From Branchipolynoe longqiensis (lineage: Eukaryota > Annelida > Polychaeta > Phyllodocida > Polynoidae), in NCBI GenBank assembly GCA_030323885.1, contig CM059186.1:25191849-25255848 (forward strand): a stretch of 64,000 nucleotides of DNA, in the 5' to 3' direction. The notes beneath the pieces are model-generated. The model worked only from the letters and a program-made list of their open reading frames with translations. It was not told the DNA's origin and ran no database searches. Both the position numbers and the translations under genes were made by a program. This document shows, in pieces, positions 9,243-19,494 of the stretch (its first letter is position 1; each line of letters starts with the position of its first letter).

Positions 9243-9538
9243 TTGAAGTTTTACATCCTGGCAATATCTAAGGTCATATCAGGAAGGGTACCGACTTGTG
9301 ACCGTGTGCACTCATGGCAACTTTATAGTGCTGCCCCACCATGACCTGATATCCCACTCAGTTACATTATCCTGACACTGAGCTAACCAGTCCTTGCCAT
9401 ATCTTATTAATGCCGAGCACCAGACTAGGAAGCAACAATTTTCAATTTTAAATTCATTGGTTTGACTCGACCGGGAACCGAAATCCCGACCTTACACACG
9501 CGAGGCCCGCACTCTACCGATTAGGGCCCCGTGCCCGG
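9243..9538 (-). mobile_element. SINE family 1, variant head
   Basis: Minus-strand copy, tail to head. A deletion in the centre joins GTGCTGCCCCA directly to CCATGACCTG. The head is the second type seen in this window (ending near CCCCGTGCCCGGT), recognisable by GCGCGGTGGCCGAATCGG-like sequence in the 41632 copy. Confidence 0.85.
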
Positions 9539-9539
9539 T

Positions 9540-10037
9540 GATGCGGATTCCGAGGGACACCAGTTTGCCAGGGACCCTTCCATTCAAATGCATTGTCAAC
9601 GGCCGTGATCAAATCTTCATACAGAAGAAGTCAAATATCTCTCAAATTACACCACCTAGACACAAACCGCTTGGAACACATATAGAAAACATGTTTAGCA
9701 AAAGGATTATATTAAATTGATACGGTTAGGGTTCTGGATTTCTATTAATTTGTAATAAAACTGACGTTTTGCACTGCGCGTACCGTCAAACTCAAGGCAT
9801 TGTCAATGGCTGTGAGCAGTCTTCATACAGACAATACAGAAAAAGTGAAATATCTCTAAAACGACACCACCTACAAACAAATCGCTTGGTACACATATAA
9901 AAAACATGTTTAGCAAAAACATTATATTAAATTTATAAGGTTAGTGACGATGCTGTTCGAGATTGACGCGTGTGCAGAAGCGATGTGTCCCTGGGAAACT
10001 GGTGTCCCTGGGAAACTGCAACACCGGTCCCGGTCGC
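9540..10037. mobile_element. Putative MITE with ~44-bp terminal inverted repeats and internal duplication
   Basis: The left end (GAGGGACACCAGTTTGCCAGGG) is inversely repeated at the right (CCCTGGGAAACTGGTGTCCC). Inside, a ~150-bp segment occurs twice in direct orientation (9580-9728 and 9790-9940; shared CACATATA, AAACATGTTTAGCAAAA, ATTATATTAAAT). No ORF. Exact termini and target duplication are uncertain because the left end abuts a SINE. Confidence 0.55.
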
Positions 10038-10101
10038 CTTTAAAGATCTGGTCGGAGGATTTTAACATGTATTCTTTAGAGGAATATTGACTACATCTTA
10101 A

Positions 10102-10447
10102 AGTTGCATAGTCCGATGAAAACATAAAATTTTCAAAACCAAGACAGTTATCTAGATTTGATTCTACACATTCAACTTAGACACTGATGCACTTATTGAG
10201 CATTTGTTGCAGCATAGAAGGTCGTAATAAGTCAATTTAATAGAACCTGCTACTACTGAAGTCTATGGTGTCGGAGTTTTGGCATGCTTGCCAAAATTAA
10301 TTTGGGATGATTTGACGTCAAATATCTCCGAAGTTAGCTATTTGAAGTCAAAATTATTTCAAACTAATGTTTAGTAGATAATGACGATCAGCATAATGTA
10401 TTTATCTCAGAAAATGGCAGAAACTCAAAAGCATCAGACTTGCATCT
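10102..10447 (+). mobile_element. TTAA-flanked MITE, near full length
   Basis: Starts AGTTGCATAGTCCGATG and ends with an approximate inverse, CAGACTTGCATCT. It is flanked by TTAA at 10098-10101 and 10448-10451. It is about 346 bp and non-coding. TTAA duplication is the hallmark of piggyBac-type transposases, but the termini do not look like canonical piggyBac ends, so superfamily is inference. Confidence 0.7.
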
Positions 10448-10469
10448 TTAATTAGATATAACATTTAGG

Positions 10470-10690
10470 TACGGCAGCATAATTGGTAGATCACAGGCTT
10501 CCCGTGCGGAAGGTCGGGAGTTCGAATACCGGCTGAGTCAAACAAATGACTTACAAAATTTAATTTTGTCACTCCCTGGACTAGTGCTTGGTTCAGTGTC
10601 AGGATAATGTGACTGAGTGGGATATTGGGTCTCATGGTGCTGGCGGCCTGATTTCCCAGTGGGGCAGCACTATCAAGCCATCATTACTGG
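10470..10690 (+). mobile_element. SINE family 1, 3'-truncated, type-2 head
   Basis: tRNA-like head (GGTAGATCACAGGCTTCCCG, B-box GAGTTCGAATACC) followed by the usual AAATGACTTA junction and the body through GGGGCAGCACTATCAAG. The tail is lost. Confidence 0.8.
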
Positions 10691-11437
10691 CACGGGCAGG
10701 GAGGAACGCGGAAGCAGGAATGGGAATAACACAGCTATATTCTGAAGACAAACATCGTCAAGGGCTCAAGCGGGGTTTGGTTGTACACGGTCGAGGTGAC
10801 CCGCGGCGAAGGCTGACATGAGCATGAAGCTATGTATAAATGATAAATTGAACATCAACATATGTACATTGGTTTTCATGAACGGACAAGTCAATACAGT
10901 AGTGACATAAATGTAACAGTAGTTTGTGATGATTAATTGTGAATCAAGCAAGTTAAGTGATTATTGAGATAAATCATAGAGTGTCTGGTGATGATTAATT
11001 GTCAATCCATTGGTGAGTGTTTTGATCAATGCAGGTATGATTATTTATGTATTAGTCATATGACGGGATGACCTTATCTAAGGTATTGATAAATCACCAT
11101 TGAAGATATAGGCATGTCATGATATGTTTAAGTGATAAGTTTTTTAAGTATTAACAGTTTTTTGTTTTTATTTTTTGTCTCGTTATTGGTTGTTGTAATC
11201 GAGACAAGTGCAGGTAGAGGGTGGGTGGGTATTTTTAGAAGAGATGTGCGGCTGACGAGAGTCAGTGGAGGAGTGGAGAGGTAGGGGCAAGCAGAGGCGT
11301 GAGGAAAGGTAGGGGGGGGCCGCTGATTGGCTGAGAGGAGTGAGCCACCTGGCAGGAGGTGAGTGCTGGCAGGTGGGAGGGGGCTTCCCGGGCTTCCTCC
11401 CTGCCCCCAGTAATGACAGCAAATGACCACCTCCGTG
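10691..11437. other. No supported feature
   Basis: AT-rich unique-looking sequence, then a G-rich stretch (11215-11400). Two GTGATGATTAATTGT segments (10927 and 10989) are a short local repeat. No coding signal. Confidence 0.5.
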
Positions 11438-11525
11438 ATCATTTCACCCCATGAGTGTGCACTGTCACAAGTCGGTACCTGTCCTGATCTGACAATATAT
11501 GTTGCTCTGATGTAAAACCCCAATA
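11438..11525 (+). mobile_element. SINE family 1 tail fragment
   Basis: CCCATGAGTGTGCACTGTCACAAG through GTCGGTACCTGTCCTG and GATGTAAAACCCC matches the 3' end of plus-strand copies. Confidence 0.7.
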
Positions 11526-11965
11526 AACTATAACATGTCTTTAAACAAAAATTAATTGCAAGAAGAAGATGGAGATGGAGATGGAAGATCTAAGTTATCA
11601 AGACTGAATTAGCCATCATGCCACGAAGGTAGAATGACGACTTGGTTCCAAATGATTAAATTAGCTTCGTGAAAGCGGCTCACTTCTGCTCCGGGATAAT
11701 TGGCATAGTAGTGACACTTGTAGCAGCACAGACTCTGGCACCTGACCCCCCCCCCCCCCCACGCCCCCCCAAAAAAGAGAAAGAAAGAAAGAAAGAAAAA
11801 AGCTGCATGCCGAGGTCCTGGCCACGTGCCATGGGTTGGGGGTGTTCTTACAGCTATGTTGTTTCTCCTTCGTGTTGTGGGACTTCTTGGAAGGCTACTA
11901 CTAAGAGACGTTGGAGTAACGCCAGAAGCAATCTTACAGGCACGTAAAGAACTGAAACATGTGAG
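11526..11965. other. No supported gene; short C and AAAG runs
   Basis: Contains a C homopolymer near 11746-11760 followed by AAAG repeats near 11775-11800. The short open frames here are low-complexity. Confidence 0.5.
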
Positions 11966-12027
11966 GAAGACGCAGATGTGACTCAACTATCAGAAATAAT
12001 ACTGGAATATATCATGTTCCTCACCTG
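11966..12027 (+). repeat. Dispersed segment shared with 18972-19038
   Basis: Both sites read GA(C/T)TC(A/G)ACTATCAGAAATA and end GTTCCTCACCTG. The copy here ends exactly at the CTG duplicated by the adjoining MITE, so it was the insertion target. Confidence 0.65.
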
Positions 12028-12350
12028 GGCCCGTATGCATGGAGCAGTGTTAGCGGCGTATGGTGTTATCCCTCTAAGACAGGGTAGCTACCACTGGTTA
12101 TCGGTATCGTTGAGAACTATGTCACGCCGTATGCATGGGCGCTTAAACGGTGAGTGTTAGCTAAACGAGAATGTATTTATAGATTTGGGAAATCCCTCGA
12201 TTCGACAATATTAATATCGCCGCCTCTGCAGCGTCAGCGTTAATATTGCTTCGAATTTATGGTTAATTTGCTGAAATTTCACTTATTGCGTATGTAATTC
12301 TGTTAAATATGACAGCATTGAATAGATTTGGGCCTAATATATAGCCGGTT

Positions 12351-12386
<36 letters not shown>

Positions 12387-13027
12387 AGGCGGAGGCGGCG
12401 GCGGTGATGTGTTTTGTTGATATGCAACAGTATGGATATCGACGTCGAAGCGGGGGTTGCTTGCATTCGTCAATTCGACAATATGAATAACGCCGCCAAT
12501 GCGGCGGCAGTGTTAATATTGCTTCAAATTTAGGGTTAAATTGATAAAATTTCACTTATTGCGAATTTAATTCTGTCAAATATGATAGCATTGAATAGAT
12601 TTGGGCCTAATATATAGCCGCCGATTCGGCGGTGGCGATGTGTGTTTTGTTGATATGCGACAGTATGGATATCGACGTCGAAGCGGGGGTTGCTTGCATT
12701 CGTCGATTCGACAATATGAATAACGCCGCCAATGCGGCGGCAGCGTTAATATTGCTTCGAATTTAGGGTTAAATTGATAAAATTTCACTTATTGCGTATT
12801 TAATTCTGTCAAATATGATAGCATTGAATAGTTTGGTCTCCATCCTGACACTAACCTAACACTAACACCACTGTAAACCTGCTACAGGGTAGGTTTACAT
12901 TCTTCGACTTTAAATGTGCGGTGTTAGGCCTAACACTGCTCCATGCATAACAACTTCTCGGCGCTAAACCAGAAATCCCTCCCTAACTGCGGTTTGCCTC
13001 GCTAACACCGCTCCATGCATACGGGCC
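12028..13027. mobile_element. MITE (1.0 kb) with CTG target duplication, PIF/Harbinger-like
   Basis: Termini GGCCCGTATGCATGGAGC and its inverse GCTCCATGCATACGGGCC match over about 28 bp with one or two mismatches. CTG flanks both sides (12025-12027 and 13028-13030). CWG 3-bp duplications and GG-initial inverted repeats fit PIF/Harbinger or ISL2EU-type elements (family knowledge, not proven). There is no transposase; the centre is a tandem repeat. Confidence 0.75.
12198..12835. repeat. ~234-bp tandem repeat inside the MITE, with (CGG)12
   Basis: About 2.7 units. Each contains TCGACAATAT, CGCCGCC, GTTAATATTGCTTC, TTTCACTTATTGCG and GGGCCTAATATATAGCC. One unit carries an uninterrupted (CGG)12 at 12351-12386 followed by interrupted CGG/AGG. 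The other complete unit has only a short CGG stretch, so the run is a local expansion. Confidence 0.85.
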
Positions 13028-13030
13028 CTG

Positions 13031-13215
13031 GGCCCATATGCATGACGCGGTGTTATCGCAACAAAACTCGTTTTGGCGGGAATCCGCCGGTTAGCGGCGA
13101 AAAGACAGTATGCAATAAGTGGTGTTAGAACTAACCTCCCGACCGTAAACTAAGGTAAGCTAACCCCGTTCCATAGCAGGGTCAACGGTAAACCCGGCCG
13201 GTTATCTGTCAATTC
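13031..13215 (+). mobile_element. Left part of a second GGCCC-terminus MITE
   Basis: Begins GGCCCATATGCATGACGCGG directly after the CTG that ends the previous MITE. This resembles its left terminus but has a different interior. A matching right end was not found; the sequence runs into satellite DNA. Confidence 0.45.
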
Positions 13216-14275
13216 AACAAGGTGTTTATCTATCGTCTGTGTCTGTACTGTGTGTTTGTGTGTGTGTCTGTCTGTGTGTATATGTCTGTCTGTGTCTGTA
13301 TGTATGTTTCTGTCTGTGGCTTTCTGTCTGTGGCTTTCTGTCTGTCTATTTCTGTCTGTGTGTTTCTGTGTCTGCCTGTCTATGTCTGTCTGTGTCTGTC
13401 TGCATCTGTGTGTGTCTGTCTCTGTGTGTCTCTCCCTGCAAAGTCAGGTCGGGTCAGGTAAAGTCAGGTCGGGTGTGTGTCAATCTGTGTCTGTATGTGT
13501 CTGTCTGTGTGTTTCTGTCTGTCTGTGTCAGTATGTGTATGTCTGTGTGTGTGTCTGTCTTTGTGTGTCCTGACTTTACCCGACCCGACCTGACTTTGCC
13601 GAATGAGAGACACACAGACAGAGACACACAGACAGGCACACATATATACATGAGACAGTCTTTACCCGACTTTGCCCGACTTGACTTTACCTGACTTTAC
13701 CCTATGCGACTTGACCATACCCGACTTTACCCGACCCGACTTTACCCTACCTGACTTTACCGTACCCGACTTGACTTTACCGTACCCGACTTGACTTTAC
13801 CTTACCCGACTTGACTTTACCCGACTTGACTTTACCCGACCCGACTTTACCCGATTTGACTTTACCCGACCTGACTTTACCCGACCCGACCTAACTTTAC
13901 AGAAAGAGAGCGACACACAGAGACATAGACATAGACAGAGACATAGAGACAGATACACACAGAGACACAGACATACACACACAGACAGACATACACACAC
14001 ATACACAGAAACACACACACAGAAACACACACAGACACACACAGCCACACACAAACAGACACACATACAGACACACCCAACCTGACTTTGCAGAGAGAGA
14101 CACACACAGAGACACAGAGACTGACACACACAGAGACAGAGACAGGCACAGCCAGAAAGACACATACATACACACACAGACAGACATACACAAACACACG
14201 CAGACAGACACACACACAGACACACACAGATGATAGGTCATGTAAAGTAAAGTCGGGAAAAGTCGGGTAAAATCG
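13216..14275. repeat. Mirror-organised compound satellite (GTCT / CCCGACTTTA / CACAGA)
   Basis: Left third is GT/TCTG-rich (13216-13568), right third is CA/GACA-rich (13600-14230), and the middle (13663-13905) is an array of CCGACTTTACC and CCGACTTGACTTTACC units. The punctuating GCAAAGTCAGGTCGGGT (13439) recurs inverted as ACCCAACCTGACTTTGC near 14075. The whole block is an imperfect inverted repeat about 1 kb long. Confidence 0.85.
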
Positions 14276-14920
14276 CTGAAAACGGCGTCGACAGCAAAAC
14301 ACGGCGGCAGCAATACAATCTACTGTGTGCGAATACGTGTCGTCCAAAACTTCAATGTTATTCAAAATTAATAGAAACACAGAACAATTTGGCATAAACA
14401 ATGATACATACCTGCAATATAATAATATAATTTTTTTTTATATATATTTTTTTATATATTTTTTTTATTGAGGCTGTATTTATACTGTCCATAGCATATA
14501 AGCCCGGGTACCCAGGCTTGTTTTCAATGCTGGCCAGTTGTAGTGTTGGTGTTATCTTACCACACAGTGGCTGCTGATAAGGTATTTGATTGCCTGCATT
14601 TCAGTAGCAGATAGATAATTGGTTGGTATGGTTAGTAGCCTATGTTAGTTTTTTGGATTTTCTTGGTATATATGTATTTATTTTTCTACTCTTATTACTA
14701 GACTAGCCTACTCCTATTTACATATCATAGCCTTGTACGTAGCTGTGTGGTGTGTTATCTGGCTACTTTTGACATGGTTACCTTCCATTGGGTGTCCCGC
14801 TGGTGGGCCGTGACATTTCACATGCCCTTTGCAGTACAGCTTAGTGGGGGTTTCCTAGCCTTATTTGCACAGATATTTTTTGTAAGTTTTTAGGTCAGGA
14901 ATTTGTCGTTCCTTTACCGT

Positions 14921-15792
14921 TTGGGCATTCCACACCTTGGCAGCCATTTCCAGCGTGCTTCTCTCATGAGCTTTTATTTGGCTTCTGGTCTGCTTTAGTA
15001 GTGGCGCATTATTTGCTCTAGTAGCCCTTTGTGGTTTTGTTAGAAGTTTAATGTTTTGACTATAGCTATATGCTAATGTTTTCAAATGAATTATTCTCCT
15101 ATTTTCTAGTAGTTTCACTTTGGTTCTTTTGTGTATGTCATAGGTTGGGTGCAGCTTGTCTACTCTTAGACAGATTTTTAGGGCTCTGTTCTACAGTGTT
15201 TGCAGTTTTTTTAGTAGTTCTTTTCTCGCACCCATGTAGTTTACATCTCCATAGTCAAAATAGGGGAGCACCATGCCCTTGAAGATTTTTATTGACATTT
15301 CTTGTGTCATGTAGTCTCTTAGCTTTGCAAATAGCCACAGTTTGTGGTTTATTTCTGTTTGGGCATTCCACACCTTGGCAGCCATTTCTAGCGTGCTTCT
15401 CTCATGAGCTTTTATTTGGCTTCTGGTCTGCTTTAGTAGTGGCGCATTATTTGCTCTAGTAGCCCTTTGTGGTTTTGTTAGAAGTTTAATGTTTTGACTA
15501 TAGCTTATATGCTAATGTTTTTCAAATGAATTATTCTCCTATTTTCTAGTAGTTTCACTTTGGTTCTTTTGTGTATGTCATAGGTTGGGTGCAGCTTGTC
15601 TACTCTTAGGCAGATTTTTAGGGCTCTGTTCTGTAGTGTTTGCAGTTTTTTTAGAAGTTCTTTCTTTGCACCCATGTAGTTTACATCACCATAGTCAAAA
15701 TAGGGGAGCACCATGCCCTTGAAGATTTTTATTGACATTTCTTGTGTCATGTAGTCTCTTAGCTTTGCAAATAGCCACAGTTTGTGGTTTAT
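14921..15792 (-). repeat. 435-bp tandem duplication within LINE copy 1
   Basis: 14921-15353 and 15358-15792 share the same start (TTTGGGCATTCCACACC) and end (CACAGTTTGTGGTTTAT). Copies 2 and 3 have this segment once. The junction is at 15354-15357. The duplication places a second ORF2 C-terminus after the first. Confidence 0.85.
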
Positions 15793-16024
15793 CTTTTGTA
15801 TAATTTTTTTTATACATAGGTTGTAGTTTAGTTGGCTGTCCAACTCAAGGCCTAGGTATTTGTAATGGTCTACATTTTCTAGTGTTTGGTTTCCTAACTT
15901 ACAGTGTAGTTTTCTTTCTGGCATTTGTTTATGCGAGAAGAGTACTGTTTTTGATTTGCTTGTGTTGATGGTTATTTTGTTGGACTCACATCACTCATCT
16001 AGTTTTAGTAGGAGTTTGTTTAGT

Positions 16025-16810
16025 TTAGTTATTACCTCTCTTCTGTGGTGCCATTTGCGTATATGACTGTGTCATCTGCATATAGTTGGAGGCATTCAGT
16101 TTGCAACCATTTTCAAGGTCGTTTATATAGATTATAAAGAGTAGTGGCCCTAACACTGACCCTTGGGGTACACCACATGTGACAGGTTGGTTGTCTGATA
16201 GTGTATTGTTTATTTTTGTTTTCTGTTGCCTGTTGTTCAGGTAGCATCTTATCCAATCCATAGTGTTGGATTTTATGCCCATGGTTTTTAGTTTTTCCAG
16301 TAGTATTTTGTGGTCTACTGTGTCAAATGCTTTGCTGAAGTCAATGAAGGCGGCTCCAACTAATTGTTTTTGGTTCATTGATGCCATTATGTCATTTGTT
16401 AGGTTAGCTATTGTTTTTGATGTGGAGTGCAGTTTCCTGAAGCCCCCTTGTCTTTCGTTTAGTATATCGTTTTTTTCCAGGTGTTCATTGATGTGTCTAT
16501 GTAACACTTTTTCAATGAGCTTGCCTGGGGTTTGAAGAATTGATATTGGCCTGTAGTTTCCCATGTTTTGTTTGTCTCCACCTTTGTGAATGGGGGTGAT
16601 GGTTGCCATTTTCCAGGCTGAGATAAAACGCCCCTGCTCAAAGGAGATGTTGAATAGGTCTACTATGGTGGCCGGGATGGCTTGGAGTGCCTCTTTCAGT
16701 ATTTTGGTTGGTATTTCATCTATTCCACTTGGTTTATTCGTGTCTATGTCATTTATTAATTTTTTTAATTCTATCATATCTGTTTTGCAGGTGGGGATTT
16801 CGTTCTCCAC
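16025..16810 (-). pseudogene. LINE copy 1 reverse transcriptase (fingers-palm)
   Basis: 261-residue frame that retains the RT N-terminus lost by frameshift in copy 2: KKLINDIDTNKPSGIDEIP, ISAWKMATITPIHK, MGNYRPISIL, FIDFSKAFDTVDH (first Asp), CGVPQGSVLGPLLF. It goes out of frame just before the YADD box: compared with copy 2, bases are missing near 16085-16105. Later ORF2 parts follow in other registers. Confidence 0.85.
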
Positions 16811-16835
16811 AGTTCCTGATCTGTTTTCCCATCTT

Positions 16836-17529
16836 TTAAAAAAAAATTCTGACAGCTTTTGCCCTATTGTGGCAAAGTTTCAGTTTGTTTGCTGCATCTT
16901 TGTCTGTGAGCATTGCCCCTTCGTTATCTTGGAAGTTTGTATGCTCTTCTTTGTTATTTTTTGGGAATAATAGGTTTACATTTTTCCAGAATTTGTTTGT
17001 GTTGCTTCCCCAGTCTTTGTCCTGCTTTATTATGTATTTCTTTTTTGCTGTTCTCACAGCTTTGAGAGAGTTGTTTCTGGCGATGCGGTAGGCCAGTTTG
17101 TCTTCTATTGTTTCTGTGCGTTTTGCTTTATCACCCAGTTTACTTTTGGTTGTGATGAGTGTTAGCAGGTCTTTGTCTACCCAAGGGTCTTGGTTTTTTT
17201 GTACTTTTATTTTCTTCATGGGACACATCTCATCAGTTGATTTTCTTATTTCTGTGATGATGTTGTCCCAATAGATATCAACATCATCTCTGTTTTGTGT
17301 GATGTTGTTTATGTTTTGGTGCAGATGATTTTTTAATGTATCTTCTGAGTAGTTTTTTAGGGACCTGCCCATTTTGTATTCATAGTGATTTGTGCTTTTG
17401 ACCTTTTTCCTGGTTACATATACTAGTTTGTGGTCACTTATACCCCAGCTTCTAGTGCCCCATTTTGTGGCATGGTTTGAGTTGGTTAATATTAGGTCTA
17501 TTGTTGAGCTATTGTTGCTTAGCCTTGTG
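16836..17529 (-). pseudogene. LINE copy 1 endonuclease C-terminus and linker
   Basis: Begins at the truncation with TRLSNNSSTIDLILTN and contains WGISDHKLVYVTRKK, the endonuclease SDH box, then a lysine-rich linker (KLGDKAKRTETIEDK, FWKNVNLLFPK). The open frame extends upstream to 17891 only because the flanking MITE happens to be open; that part is not LINE protein. It is in one piece to about 16836, where copy 2 is shifted at 32910. Confidence 0.8.
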
Positions 17530-17660
17530 AATATATTTATGACACAACTATCCATAATTATGCATTTTGAACTTAGAAACACACAGTACATGTGGGTACC
17601 AGTTAGTGTACACTGTGCCAGCGGATCTATCAGGCTCATAGCAGTACACACCGGTACCAG

Positions 17661-17973
17661 GGCCGCGTTCAGGCTCCGTCTCGGAGGCGCCTCGGCGACG
17701 GGCATGACGTCACGCCAGTCTGAATGACAACAGCAGTTGGTCACCTCGAAAATGGCCGCCCCCATAGGCGGCGGCCATTTGCAATGGACAAGCTGCGCTG
17801 TAATTGGCTGAAAGCACTGAATGCGGCAGCCATTTTCGAGGCGCTTTTCATCTCCAGTCTGAAAAGATAGGCGTCTCCGAGACGTCGCCAAGACGCACTC
17901 TGAACGGTATTAGGCCAAAAAGCATCACCGAGACGTCTCCACGGCGCCTCCGAGACGGACCCTGAACGCGGCC
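17661..17973. mobile_element. MITE (313 bp) with CAG target duplication, PIF/Harbinger-like
   Basis: Termini GGCCGCGTTCAGG and CCTGAACGCGGCC continue as an inverted pair through CGTCTCGGAGGCGCC (about 30 bp, one mismatch). CAG is duplicated at 17658-17660 and 17974-17976. It holds a TGACGTCA palindrome (17704-17711) and several CCATTTTCGAGG/CATTTGC blocks. The CWG duplication and GG ends match the 12028 MITE, though interiors are unrelated. Confidence 0.75.
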
Positions 17974-18129
17974 CAGTTAGAGGGGATTCCCCAATCTAAA
18001 AATAACTGCAAGGATAGCTACCCTGACCACTTTTCGCGCCCCTGCATACAGCTTGACCTACTTCGCCATTCTGGTGATAGCTACCCTGGCGTTAGCCATT
18101 AACACTGGGCGAGGCAAACACCGGTTCTG

Positions 18130-18250
18130 TTGGTTTTTGTTTGGTGTGTGGTGTTTTTTGGTTTGTGTGGGGTTTTTTGGGGTTTTTTGGTGGTTGGGTG
18201 GTTTGTGTGTGTGTTTTTGTGTGTGTGTTTTTTGTGTGTGTGTTTTGTTC
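18130..18250. repeat. GT/T-rich low-complexity tract
   Basis: Alternating GGTTTTTTGG and GTGTGTGTTTTTTGTG. No coding signal in any frame. Confidence 0.8.
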
Positions 18251-18284
18251 TGCAACTAGATTGATTCCCTTTATGCCCCAACAC

Positions 18285-19245
18285 ATGCAGATGATAGGTT
18301 AATTCTCTTTGTGATTCAAATCAGATGGGGATGGCCGAATGAGTTGAGCATCCGTCTTCCGTTTTGGTAGATTGTGGGATTCAAACCCACAGGTTCGAAC
18401 CCTGGTGGAGGCAAAACTACCAGTCGCAATGGCCTAATCGGTAGAACGTGGGCCTCGCTTACGGAAGGTCAGGTGTTCGGTTCCCTGTCGAGGCAAACCA
18501 ATGACTTTGAAATTGATACTAGTCACTTCCTAGCCAGGCCCTCGGCATTATTACGATAGGGCAAGCACTGTTTGGCTCAGTGTCAGGATAATGTGACTGA
18601 GTGGGATATCTGGTCATGGTGCTGGTGGCCTGGTCTCCCAGTGGGGCAGCACTATAAAGTCACCATGAGTGCACACTGTCTCAAATCGGTACCTGTCCTG
18701 ATACTGATATGACCTTAAATATTGCCAGGACATAAAACTCCAACAACCAACCAACTTTATGATTCAACACGTGATAAAGATAGGTTAGTTATCTTTATGA
18801 TTCAACACGTCGTAAAGATAGGTTAATTATCTTTATTATTCAAAATGTGGAAAGGATGAAGTTAATTGTCTTCATATTTCAACACGTGGAAGAGATAAGT
18901 TAATTCTCTTCATGCGTCAACACATCCGTCTGATATGTTAATTCTCTTTATGATTCAGAAAATGGAAAAGACATGGATATGACTCGACTATCAGAAATAG
19001 CATTAGAGCATATCATGCAAATCTTGTTCCTCACCTGTAGAATTCAACTAGATTGATTCCCCTTATGCCTTTATCTTTAGGATTCAACACGTTGAAAATA
19101 TAGGTTAATTCTCTTTATTCTTCAACAAGTGCATATGATAGGTTAATCCTTTTTATGATTCAACCGTTGGTAAAGATAGATTAATTCGCTTTGTGATTCA
19201 ACACATGGAAAAGATAAGTTAATTCTCTCTATGATTCAACTATCT
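18285..19245. repeat. Degenerate ~38-bp tandem repeat, split by a SINE
   Basis: Units read roughly ATGATTCAACACGTGG, AAAGATAGGTTAAT, TCTCTTT. Copies are at 18285-18320, 18755-18960 and 19075-19245. The array is interrupted by the SINE at 18320-18754 and by the dispersed segment at 18972-19038. Confidence 0.75.
18320..18754 (+). mobile_element. SINE family 1 with two tandem tRNA-like heads
   Basis: Head type 1 (18323-18414; ATGGCCGAATGAG A-box-like, GGTTCGAACCC B-box) is followed by head type 2 (18415-18500; ATGGCCTAATCGG, GTGTTCGGTTCCC). The common body and CCAACAACCAACC tail follow. CTTTGTGATTCAA (18307-18319) and CTTTATGATTCAA (18755-18767) look like a 13-bp target duplication, but they lie in repeat units, so this is weaker evidence. 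Confidence 0.85.
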
Positions 19246-19482
19246 TTGAGACATGATTTGGGAGATTAGACGCATCGAGGTGTTGAAGAAAATAACATAC
19301 ATGGAGTGAAACTGGACAAGAGGCACCTGTCAGTAATTAGGAAGGGTTGCTTTTTAAGAACAAGATTCTTCAACACTAATGAGCGACACCAATTAATCAC
19401 TATCACTGCTGGTTACTCCCTCCCCTTCCCCCTTCCTTCCCCTCCCCTCCCCCTCCCCTCTTAGGTAGGATGCGACGCCCCC
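19246..19482. other. No supported feature
   Basis: Unique-looking sequence ending in a CCCTCCCC-type tract (19420-19460). Confidence 0.5.
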
Positions 19483-19494
19483 CTTCTGTACACA

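Larger units (their letters stand above)
14461..17529 (-). mobile_element. CR1/L2-like LINE copy 1, 5'-truncated, with internal duplication
   Basis: The 3' end is at about 14461 (TTTTTTATTGAGGC, i.e. a poly-A-ended transcript on the minus strand). The 5' break is at 17529, just upstream of TRLSNNSSTID in the endonuclease. The matching region of copy 2 (30836-33470) is nearly identical except for indels and a ~435-bp tandem duplication here. It has no RNase H and ends after ORF2, consistent with CR1/L2-type elements. Confidence 0.88.

Noticed and set aside
13222..14401. Cys/Val/Ser-rich frames resembling membrane or cysteine-rich peptides
   Set aside because: Composition of TGTCTG/GTGTGT satellite; no unique sequence.
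16836..17891. Single 351-residue protein spanning MITE and LINE
   Set aside because: The first ~120 residues translate a MITE and flanking DNA; the LINE part begins at the 5' truncation. The fusion is fortuitous.
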